48,603 nucleotides of DNA from Pseudovibrio sp. Tun.PSC04-5.I4 (lineage in GTDB: Bacteria; Pseudomonadota; Alphaproteobacteria; Rhizobiales; Stappiaceae). The DNA is taken from positions 1 to 48,603 of the forward strand of contig NZ_FNLB01000002.1 of assembly GCF_900104145.1 (NCBI RefSeq). Direction: 5' to 3'. The position numbers and the translations under genes are program-made. The stretch's first letter is position 1, and each line of letters begins with the position of its first letter. The notes under the pieces are model-generated. The model worked only from the letters and a program-made list of their open reading frames with translations. It was not told where the DNA came from and did no database searches. Below are positions 42,701-48,603 of this stretch, in pieces.

Positions 42701-43860
42701 TCTCAACCGCCTTTACAAATCCACTTGTTGTCACCGTCCGAGACAGCGGCAACAATCCGGTTCCAAATGAGACAGTCACCTTCACGGCGCCCTCAACCAA
42801 TGCAAGTCTGGACCCTGACGTTCAAACAGAAACCACCGACGCTGCCGGTCAGATCAGTTTGAGCGTCACAGCAAACAGCACAGTCGGCGCTTACACAGTG
42901 GTAGCCAGTGTTGGCGGTGTTGCAACAACAGCTGATTTCCCTCTGACAAATAGCGTCGGGGCCGCAGCCTCAATCACGGCCGACTCTGGGTCTCCTCAAG
43001 ACGCAGTGATCTCAACCGCCTTTACAAATCCACTTGTTGTCACCGTCCGAGACAGCGGCAACAATCCGGTTCCAAATGAGACAGTCACCTTCACGGCGCC
43101 CTCAACCAATGCAAGTCTGGACCCTGACGTTCAAACAGCAAACACAGACGCGGCCGGTCAGATCAGTTTGAGCGTCACAGCAAACAGCACAGTCGGCGCT
43201 TACACAGTGGTAGCCAGTGTTGGCGGTGTTGCAACAACAGCTGATTTCCCTCTGACAAATAGCGTCGGGGCCGCAGCCTCAATCACGGCCGACTCTGGGT
43301 CTCCTCAAGATGCAGTGATCTCAACCGCCTTTACAAATCCACTTGTTGTCACCGTCCGAGACAGCGGCAACAATCCGGTTCCAAATGAGACAGTCACCTT
43401 CACGGCGCCCTCAACCAATGCAAGTCTGGACCCTGACGTTCAAACAGAAACCACCGACGCTGCCGGTCAGATCAGTTTGAGCGTCACAGCAAACAGCACA
43501 GTCGGCGCTTACACAGTGGTAGCCAGTGTTGGCGGTGTTGCAACAACAGCTGATTTCCCTCTGACAAATAGCGTCGGGGCCGCAGCCTCAATCACGGCCG
43601 ACTCTGGGTCTCCTCAAGACGCAGTGATCTCAACCGCCTTTCAAATCCACTTGTTGTCACCGTCCGAGACAGCGGCAACAATCCGGTTCCAAATGAGACA
43701 GTCACCTTCACGGCGCCCTCAACCAATGCAAGTCTGGACCCTGACGTTCAAACAGAAACCACGACGCTGCCGGTCAGATCAGTTTGAGCGTCACAGCAAA
43801 CAGCACAGTCGGCGCTTACACAGTGGTAGCCAGTGTTGGCGGTGTTGCAACAACAGCTGA
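31189..43860 (+). CDS. Giant adhesin, longest uninterrupted segment (end of array A and most of array B)
   Basis: This is an open stretch of 4223 codons inside the giant gene, with no start of its own. It includes array A copies 27-44, the switch at 36774/36775 to the 309-bp type, and 22 perfect array B copies. It ends in a shifted frame after two missing bases (43640, 43761). The repeat residues follow the Big_1 pattern, rich in Thr, Ala, Val and Ser and without cysteine. This suits a long extracellular stalk of stacked Ig-like domains. Confidence 0.85.
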   Translation: MEVKDSGGNVLEGVEVTFTAPSSGASLDVSATDTAETDANGVASFDAIANSTAGGPYTVTASVGAVTATGTFSLTNNVGAVDTVTYISGSPQDAVISTAFSDQLVVEVKDSGGNVLEGVEVTFTAPSSGASLDVSATDTAETDANGVASFDAIANSTAGGPYTVTASVGAVTATGTFSLTNNVGAVDTVTYISGSPQDAVISTAFSDPLVVEVKDSGGNVLEGVEVTFTAPSSGASLDVSATDTAETDANGVASFDAIANSTAGGPYTVTASVGAVTATGTFSLTNNVGAVDTVTYISGSPQDAVISTAFSDPLVVEVKDSGGNVLEGVEVTFTAPSSGASLDVSATDTAETDANGVASFDAIANSTAGGPYTVTASVGAVTATGTFSLTNNVGAVDTVTYISGSPQDAVISTAFSDPLVVEVKDSGGNVLEGVEVTFTAPSSGASLDVSATDTAETDANGVASFDAIANSTAGGPYTVTASVGAVTATGTFSLTNNVGAVDTVTYISGSPQDAVISTAFSDPLVVEVKDSGGNVLEGVEVTFTAPSSGASLDVSATDTAETDANGVASFDAIANSTAGGPYTVTASVGAVTATGTFSLTNNVGAVDTVTYISGSPQDAVISTAFSDQLVVEVKDSGGNVLEGVEVTFTAPSSGASLDVSATDTAETDANGVASFDAIANSTAGGPYTVTASVGAVTATGTFSLTNNVGAVDTVTYISGSPQDAVISTAFSDQLVVEVKDSGGNVLEGVEVTFTAPSSGASLDVSATDTAETDANGVASFDAIANSTAGGPYTVTASVGAVTATGTFSLTNNVGAVDTVTYISGSPQDAVISTAFSDQLVVEVKDSGGNVLEGVEVTFTAPSSGASLDVSATDTAETDANGVASFDAIANSTAGGPYTVTASVGAVTATGTFSLTNNVGAVDTVTYISGSPQDAVISTAFSDQLVVEVKDSGGNVLEGVEVTFTAPSSGASLDVSATDTAETDANGVASFDAIANSTAGGPYTVTASVGAVTATGTFSLTNNVGAVDTVTYISGSPQDAVISTAFSDPLVVEVKDSGGNVLEGVEVTFTAPSSGASLDVSATDTAETDANGVASFDAIANSTAGGPYTVTASVGAVTATGTFSLTNNVGAVDTVTYISGSPQDAVISTAFSDQLVVEVKDSGGNVLEGVEVTFTAPSSGASLDVSATDTAETDANGVASFDAIANSTAGGPYTVTASVGAVTATGTFSLTNNVGAVDTVTYISGSPQDAVISTAFSDQLVVEVKDSGGNVLEGVEVTFTAPSSGASLDVSATDTAETDANGVASFDAIANSTAGGPYTVTASVGAVTATGTFSLTNNVGAVDTVTYISGSPQDAVISTAFSDPLVVEVKDSGGNVLEGVEVTFTAPSSGASLDVSATDTAETDANGVASFDAIANSTAGGPYTVTASVGAVTATGTFSLTNNVGAVDTVTYISGSPQDAVISTAFSDQLVVEVKDSGGNVLEGVEVTFTAPSSGASLDVSATDTAETDANGVASFDAIANSTAGGPYTVTASVGAVTATGTFSLTNNVGAVDTVTYISGSPQDAVISTAFSDQLVVEVKDSGGNVLEGVEVTFTAPSSGASLDVSATDTAETDANGVASFDAIANSTAGGPYTVTASVGAVTATGTFSLTNNVGAVDTVTYISGSPQDAVISTAFSDQLVVEVKDSGGNVLEGVEVTFTAPSSGASLDVSATDTAETDANGVASFDAIANSTAGGPYTVTASVGAVTATGTFSLTNNVGAVDTVTYISGSPQDAVISTAFSDPLVVEVKDSGGNVLEGVEVTFTAPSSGASLDVSATDTAETDANGVASFDAIANSTAGGPYTVTASVGAVTATGTFSLTNSVGAAASITADSGSPQDAVISTAFTNPLVVTVRDSGNNPVPNETVTFTAPSTNASLDPDVQTETTDAAGQISLSVTANSTVGAYTVVASVGGVATTADFPLTNSVGAAASITADSGSPQDAVISTAFSNPLVVTVRDSGNNPVPNETVTFTAPSTNASLDPDVQTANTDAAGQISLSVTANSTVGAYTVVASVGGVATTADFPLTNSVGAAASITADSGSPQDAVISTAFSNPLVVTVRDSGNNPVPNETVTFTAPSTNASLDPDVQTETTDAAGQISLSVTANSTVGAYTVVASVGGVATTADFPLTNSVGAAASITADSGSPQDAVISTAFSNPLVVTVRDSGNNPVPNETVTFTAPSTNASLDPDVQTANTDAAGQISLSVTANSTVGAYTVVASVGGVATTADFPLTNSVGAAASITADSGSPQDAVISTAFSNPLVVTVRDSGNNPVPNETVTFTAPSTNASLDPDVQTANTDAAGQISLSVTANSTVGAYTVVASVGGVATTADFPLTNSVGAAASITADSGSPQDAVISTAFTNPLVVTVRDSGNNPVPNETVTFTAPSTNASLDPDVQTETTDAAGQISLSVTANSTVGAYTVVASVGGVATTADFPLTNSVGAAASITADSGSPQDAVISTAFTNPLVVTVRDSGNNPVPNETVTFTAPSTNASLDPDVQTETTDAAGQISLSVTANSTVGAYTVVASVGGVATTADFPLTNSVGAAASITADSGSPQDAVISTAFTNPLVVTVRDSGNNPVPNETVTFTAPSTNASLDPDVQTETTDAAGQISLSVTANSTVGAYTVVASVGGVATTADFPLTNSVGAAASITADSGSPQDAVISTAFANPLVVTVRDSGNNPVPNETVTFTAPSTNASLDPDVQTETTDAAGQISLSVTANSTVGAYTVVASVGGVATTADFPLTNSVGAAASITADSGSPQDAVISTAFTNPLVVTVRDSGNNPVPNETVTFTAPSTNASLDPDVQTETTDAAGQISLSVTANSTVGAYTVVASVGGVATTADFPLTNSVGAAASITADSGSPQDAVISTAFTNPLVVTVRDSGNNPVPNETVTFTAPSTNASLDPDVQTETTDAAGQISLSVTANSTVGAYTVVASVGGVATTADFPLTNSVGAAASITADSGSPQDAVISTAFTNPLVVTVLDSGNNPVPNETVTFTAPSTNASLDPDVQTETTDAAGQISLSVTANSTVGAYTVVASVGGVATTADFPLTNSVGAAASITADSGSPQDAVISTAFTNPLVVTVLDSGNNPVPNETVTFTAPSTNASLDPDVQTANTDAAGQISLSVTANSTVGAYTVVASVGGVATTADFPLTNSVGAAASITADSGSPQDAVISTAFANPLVVTVRDSGNNPVPNETVTFTAPSTNASLDPDVQSATTDAAGQISLSVTANSTVGAYTVVASIGGVATTADFPLTNSVGAAASITADSGSPQDAVISTAFTNPLVVTVLDSGNNPVPNETVTFTAPSTNASLDPDVQTANTDAAGQISLSVTANSTVGAYTVVASVGGVATTADFPLTNSVGAAASITADSGSPQDAVISTAFTNPLVVTVRDSGNNPVPNETVTFTAPSTNASLDPDVQTATTDAAGQISLSVTANSTVGAYTVVASVGGVATTADFPLTNSVGAAASITADSGSPQDAVISTAFANPLVVTVRDSGNNPVPNETVTFTAPSTNASLDPDVQTANTDAAGQISLSVTANSTVGAYTVVASVGGVATTADFPLTNSVGAAASITADSGSPQDAVISTAFTNPLVVTVRDSGNNPVPNETVTFTAPSTNASLDPDVQTETTDAAGQISLSVTANSTVGAYTVVASVGGVATTADFPLTNSVGAAASITADSGSPQDAVISTAFTNPLVVTVRDSGNNPVPNETVTFTAPSTNASLDPDVQTETTDAAGQISLSVTANSTVGAYTVVASVGGVATTADFPLTNTVGAAASITADSGSPQDAVISTAFTNPLVVTVRDSGNNPVPNETVTFTAPSTNASLDPDVQTETTDAAGQISLSVTANSTVGAYTVVASVGGVATTADFPLTNSVGAAASITADSGSPQDAVISTAFTNPLVVTVRDSGNNPVPNETVTFTAPSTNASLDPDVQTANTDAAGQISLSVTANSTVGAYTVVASVGGVATTADFPLTNSVGAAASITADSGSPQDAVISTAFTNPLVVTVRDSGNNPVPNETVTFTAPSTNASLDPDVQTETTDAAGQISLSVTANSTVGAYTVVASVGGVATTADFPLTNSVGAAASITADSGSPQDAVISTAFQIHLLSPSETAATIRFQMRQSPSRRPQPMQVWTLTFKQKPRRCRSDQFERHSKQHSRRLHSGSQCWRCCNNS

Positions 43861-43861
43861 T

Positions 43862-46800
43862 TTCCCTCTGACAAATAGCGTCGGGGCCGCAGCCTCAATC
43901 ACGGCCGACTCTGGGTCTCCTCAAGACGCAGTGATCTCAACCGCCTTTACAAATCCACTTGTTGTCACCGTCCGAGACAGCGGCAACAATCCGGTTCCAA
44001 ATGAGACAGTCACCTTCACGGCGCCCTCAACCAAGTCTGCCTGACGTTCAAACAGAAACCACCGACGCTGCCGGTCAGATCAGTTTCACGTCACAGCAAA
44101 CAGCACAGTCGGCGCTTACACAGTGGAAGCCAGTGTTGTCGGTGTGCAACAACAGCTGATTTCCTCTGACAAATACCGTCGGGGCCGCAGCCACAATCTC
44201 GCCGACTCTGGGTCTCCTCAAGACGCAGTGATCTCAACCGCCTTTGCAAATCCACTTGTTGTCACCGTCCGGACAGCGGCACAATCCGGTTCCAAATGTG
44301 GTTGTCACCTTCACGGCGCCCTCAAACAAGTCTGACCTGACGTTCAAACAGAAACCACCGACGCTGCCGGTCAGATCAGTTTGAGCGTCACAGCAAACAG
44401 CACAGTCGGCGCTTACACAGTGGAAGCCAGTGTTGTCGGTGTGCAACAACAGCTGATTTCCTCTGACAAATACCGTCGGGGCCGCAGCCACAATCACGGA
44501 CTCTGGGTCTCCTCAAGACGCAGTGATCTCAACCGCCTTTGCAAATCCACTTGTTGTCACCGTCCGGACAGCGGCACCAATCCGGTTCCAAATGCACCTT
44601 CACGGCGCCTCAACGGGGCAAGTCTGCCTGACGTTCAAACAGAAACCACCGACGCTGCCGGTCAGATCAGTTTCGTCACAGCAAACAGCACAGTCGGCGC
44701 TTACACAGTGGTAGCCAGTGTTGTCGGTGTGCAACAACAGCTGATTTCCTCTGACAAATACCGTCGGGGCCGCAGCCACAATCACGGCCGACTCTGGGTC
44801 TCCTCAAGACGCAGTGATCTCAACCGCCTTTGCAAATCCACTTGTTGTCACCGTCCGGACAGCGGCACCAATCCGGTTCCAAATGTGGTTGTCACCTTCA
44901 CGGCGCCCTCAACGGGGCAAGTCTGTCTGACGTTCAAACAGAACACCGACGCTGCCGGTCAGATCAGTTTCGTCACAGCAACAGCACAGTCGCGCTTACA
45001 CAGTGGAAGCCAGTGTTGTCGGTGGCAACAACAGCTGATTTCCCTCTGACAAATAGCGTCGGGGCCGCAGCCTCAATCACGGCCGACTCTGGGTCTCCTC
45101 AAGACGCAGTGATCTCAACCGCCTTTACAAATCCACTTGTTGTCACCGTCCGAGACAGCGGCAACAATCCGGTTCCAAATGAGACAGTCACCTTCACGGC
45201 GCCCTCAACCAATGCAAGTCTGGACCCTGACGTTCAAACAGAAACCACCGACGCTGCCGGTCAGATCAGTTTGAGCGTCACAGCAAACAGCACAGTCGGC
45301 GCTTACACAGTGGTAGCCAGTGTTGGCGGTGTTGCAACAACAGCTGATTTCCCTCTGACAAATAGCGTCGGGGCCGCAGCCTCAATCACGGCCGACTCTG
45401 GGTCTCCTCAAGACGCAGTGATCTCAACCGCCTTTACAAATCCACTTGTTGTCACCGTCCGAGACAGCGGCAACAATCCGGTTCCAAATGAGACAGTCAC
45501 CTTCACGGCGCCCTCAACCAATGCAAGTCTGGACCCTGACGTTCAAACAGAAACCACCGACGCTGCCGGTCAGATCAGTTTGAGCGTCACAGCAAACAGC
45601 ACAGTCGGCGCTTACACAGTGGTAGCCAGTGTTGGCGGTGTTGCAACAACAGCTGATTTCCCTCTGACAAATAGCGTCGGGGCCGCAGCCTCAATCACGG
45701 CCGACTCTGGGTCTCCTCAAGACGCAGTGATCTCAACCGCCTTTACAAATCCACTTGTTGTCACCGTCCGAGACAGCGGCAACAATCCGGTTCCAAATGA
45801 GACAGTCACCTTCACGGCGCCCTCAACCAATGCAAGTCTGGACCCTGACGTTCAAACAGAAACCACCGACGCTGCCGGTCAGATCAGTTTGAGCGTCACA
45901 GCAAACAGCACAGTCGGCGCTTACACAGTGGTAGCCAGTGTTGGCGGTGTTGCAACAACAGCTGATTTCCCTCTGACAAATAGCGTCGGGGCCGCAGCCT
46001 CAATCACGGCCGACTCTGGGTCTCCTCAAGACGCAGTGATCTCAACCGCCTTTGCAAATCCACTTGTTGTCACCGTCCGAGACAGCGGCAACAATCCGGT
46101 TCCAAATGAGACAGTCACCTTCACGGCGCCCTCAACCAATGCAAGTCTGGACCCTGACGTTCAAACAGAAACCACGACGCTGCCGGTCAGATCAGTTTGA
46201 GCGTCACAGCAAACAGCACAGTCGGCGCTTACACAGTGGTAGCCAGTGTTGGCGGTGTTGCAACAACAGCTGATTTCCCTCTGACAAATAGCGTCGGGGC
46301 CGCAGCCTCAATCACGGCCGACTCTGGGTCTCCTCAAGACGCAGTGATCTCAACCGCCTTTACAAATCCACTTGTTGTCACCGTCCGAGACAGCGGCAAC
46401 AATCCGGTTCCAAATGAGACAGTCACCTTCACGGCGCCCTCAACCAATGCAAGTCTGGACCCTGACGTTCAAACAGAAACCACCGACGCTGCCGGTCAGA
46501 TCAGTTTGAGCGTCACAGCAAACAGCACAGTCGGCGCTTACACAGTGGTAGCCAGTGTTGGCGGTGTTGCAACAACAGCTGATTTCCCTCTGACAAATAG
46601 CGTCGGGGCGCAGCCTCAATCACGGCCGACTCTGGGTCTCCTCAAGACGCAGTGATCTCAACCGCCTTTACAAATCCACTTGTTGTCACCGTCCGAGACA
46701 GCGGCAACAATCCGGTTCCAAATGAGACAGTCACCTTCACGGCGCCCTCAACCAATGCAAGTCTGGACCCTGACGTTCAAACAGAAACCACCGACGCTGC

Positions 46801-48603
46801 CGGTCAGATCAGTTTGAGCGTCACAGCAAACAGCACAGTCGGCGCTTACACAGTGGTAGCCAGTGTTGGCGGTGTTGCAACAACAGCTGATTTCCCTCTG
46901 ACAAATAGCGTCGGGGCCGCAGCCTCAATCACGGCCGACTCTGGGTCTCCTCAAGACGCAGTGATCTCAACCGCCTTTACAAATCCACTTGTTGTCACCG
47001 TCCGAGACAGCGGCAACAATCCGGTTCCAAATGAGACAGTCACCTTCACGGCGCCCTCAACCAATGCAAGTCTGGACCCTGACGTTCAAACAGAAACCAC
47101 CGACGCTGCCGGTCAGATCAGTTTGAGCGTCACAGCAAACAGCACAGTCGGCGCTTACACAGTGGTAGCCAGTGTTGGCGGTGTTGCAACAACAGCTGAT
47201 TTCCCTCTGACAAATAGCGTCGGGGCCGCAGCCTCAATCACGGCCGACTCTGGGTCTCCTCAAGACGCAGTGATCTCAACCGCCTTTACAAATCCACTTG
47301 TTGTCACCGTCCGAGACAGCGGCAACAATCCGGTTCCAAATGAGACAGTCACCTTCACGGCGCCCTCAACCAATGCAAGTCTGGACCCTGACGTTCAAAC
47401 AGAAACCACCGACGCTGCCGGTCAGATCAGTTTGAGCGTCACAGCAAACAGCACAGTCGGCGCTTACACAGTGGTAGCCAGTGTTGGCGGTGTTGCAACA
47501 ACAGCTGATTTCCCTCTGACAAATAGCGTCGGGGCCGCAGCCTCAATCACGGCCGACTCTGGGTCTCCTCAAGACGCAGTGATCTCAACCGCCTTTACAA
47601 ATCCACTTGTTGTCACCGTCCGAGACAGCGGCAACAATCCGGTTCCAAATGAGACAGTCACCTTCACGGCGCCCTCAACCAATGCAAGTCTGGACCCTGA
47701 CGTTCAAACAGAAACCACGACGCTGCCGGTCAGATCAGTTTGAGCGTCACAGCAAACAGCACAGTCGGCGCTTACACAGTGGTAGCCAGTGTTGGCGGTG
47801 TTGCAACAACAGCTGATTTCCCTCTGACAAATAGCGTCGGGGCCGCAGCCTCAATCACGGCCGACTCTGGGTCTCCTCAAGACGCAGTGATCTCAACCGC
47901 CTTTCAAATCCACTTGTTGTCACCGTCCGAGACAGCGGCAACAATCCGGTTCCAAATGAGACAGTCACCTTCACGGCGCCCTCAACCAATGCAAGTCTGG
48001 ACCCTGACGTTCAAACAGAAACCACCGACGCTGCCGGTCAGATCAGTTTGAGCGTCACAGCAAACAGCACAGTCGGCGCTTACACAGTGGTAGCCAGTGT
48101 TGGCGGTGTTGCAACAACAGCTGATTTCCCTCTGACAAATAGCGTCGGGCCGCAGCCTCAATCACGGCCGACTCTGGGTCTCCTCAAGACGCAGTGATCT
48201 CAACCGCCTTTGCAAATCCACTTGTTGTCACCGTCCGAGACAGCGGCAACAATCCGGTTCCAAATGAGACAGTCACCTTCACGGCGCCCTCAACCAATGC
48301 AAGTCTGGACCCTGACGTTCAAACAGAAACCACCGACGCTGCCGGTCAGATCAGTTTGAGCGTCACAGCAAACAGCACAGTCGGCGCTTACACAGTGGTA
48401 GCCAGTGTTGCGGTGTTGCAACAACAGCTGATTTCCCTCTGACAAATAGCGTCGGGGCCGCAGCCTCAATCACGGCCGACTCTGGGTCTCCTCAAGACGC
48501 AGTGATCTCAACCGCCTTTTCAAATCCACTTGTTGTCACCGTCCGAGACAGCGGCAACAATCCGGTTCCAAATGAGACAGTCACCTTCACGGCGCCCTCA
48601 ACC
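43862..48603 (+). pseudogene. Giant adhesin, frame-broken distal segment, continuing beyond the window
   Basis: The coding content is clearly array B, but the frame is interrupted by many small deletions. Clean stretches are 43784-44035, 45058-46172, 46197-46605, 46652-47715, 47740-47900, 48194-48408 and 48451-48603. I call it broken only as written: several deletions fall on columns where repeat variants differ, and the others are in G/C runs, both signs of consensus error. No stop codon arises in the restored frame. At the last base the frame is on a codon boundary and still inside a repeat, so the C-terminus is not reached. Confidence 0.7.
44029..45058 (+). other. Collapsed-consensus stretch merging two repeat sub-types
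   Basis: Four to five consecutive units are 9-21 bases short. The missing bases are mostly those at which the TNASLDPD type (array B) and the NGASLSSD type (778-2322) differ. For example CTGGACCCTGACG versus CTGAGCTCTGACG appears as CTGCCTGACG, and TTTCCCTCTG versus TTTCTCTCTG appears as TTTCCTCTG. This indicates that both types are present in the source DNA around here and were averaged. Confidence 0.82.

Larger units (their letters stand above)
36775..48603 (+). repeat. Array B: 38 full copies and one partial copy of a 309-bp (103-residue) Big_1-like repeat
   Basis: Copies begin with the GTC of VGAAASITADSGSPQ. The first 22 periods (36775 to 43573) are exactly 309 bp. Later starts are 43880, 44178, 44475, 44763, 45058, 45367, 45676, 45985, 46293, 46602, 46910, 47219, 47528, 47836, 48144 and 48451, with short periods where bases are missing. 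Variation is combinatorial at a few columns: TAF(S/T/A)NP, TV(R/L)DSG, Q(T/S)(E/A)(T/N)TD, silent GCT/GCG in DAAG, and TN(S/T)VGA. The last copy is cut by the window end 153 bp into the unit. Confidence 0.92.

Noticed and set aside
28975..48412. Programmed frameshifting or phase-variable frameshifts in the adhesin
   Set aside because: The shifts occur at repeat-variant columns and G/C or T runs in only some copies, without a common slippery motif; assembly consensus error explains them better.
22919..48603. Long direct repeats that might suggest a CRISPR or satellite DNA
   Set aside because: There are no spacers and the units are contiguous; they are in-frame, code for Ig-like domains and have periods of 105 and 103 codons.

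Overview
The window looks alphaproteobacterial. It carries a GapR/DUF2312 protein, a family essentially confined to Alphaproteobacteria, together with phage-type genes and an outer-membrane autotransporter of the kind found in marine Rhizobiales and relatives. That placement is inference; no rRNA or other marker gene is present. No tRNA, rRNA or CRISPR array was seen.

Layout. Positions 1-3807 are the 3' end of a giant surface protein: Big_1-like immunoglobulin repeats, a helical linker and an autotransporter beta-barrel. Positions 3804-18127 hold a phage-derived integrative element that keeps only its early and accessory genes. Divergent Cro-like and CI-like regulators sit at about 9.3 kb. 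Leftward come a DNA adenine methyltransferase, two paralogous winged-helix proteins, a broken replication-type gene containing three 23-bp iteron-like repeats, a NusG-like factor, and fragments of HNH and helix-turn-helix genes. Rightward come small unknown genes, GapR, a PD-(D/E)XK-like nuclease next to a cytosine-5 methyltransferase, an AlpA-like excisionase and a tyrosine integrase. An intact IS3-family element (5286-6854) sits inside the leftward operon. Its 3-bp target duplication can be read directly, because removing the IS and one AAG copy restores an open frame. Positions 18128-19472 are a graveyard of IS66 and IS3 remnants plus unassigned DNA.

From 19473 to the end lies a second giant locus: a small protein with a membrane segment and an Ig-like domain (19473-20261), overlapping by ATGA the start of a signal-peptide-bearing protein (20258 onward). 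That protein runs through five diverged Big_1 repeats, 44 almost identical 315-bp repeats and at least 38 repeats of 309 bp, and is still in repeats at the last base. The head (signal peptide) at 20258 and the tail (beta-barrel) at 3807 share the same repeat families and strand. Both window ends fall at the same phase of the 309-bp unit. Either the molecule is circular or was artificially closed through the repeats, giving one protein of roughly 10,700 residues, or there are two tandem paralogues around the element.

The frameshifts inside the arrays are very probably consensus errors. Several fall exactly on columns where repeat variants differ, and 44.03-45.06 kb reads like a merge of two repeat types with the disagreeing columns dropped. 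The apparent stops there should not be read as pseudogenisation.
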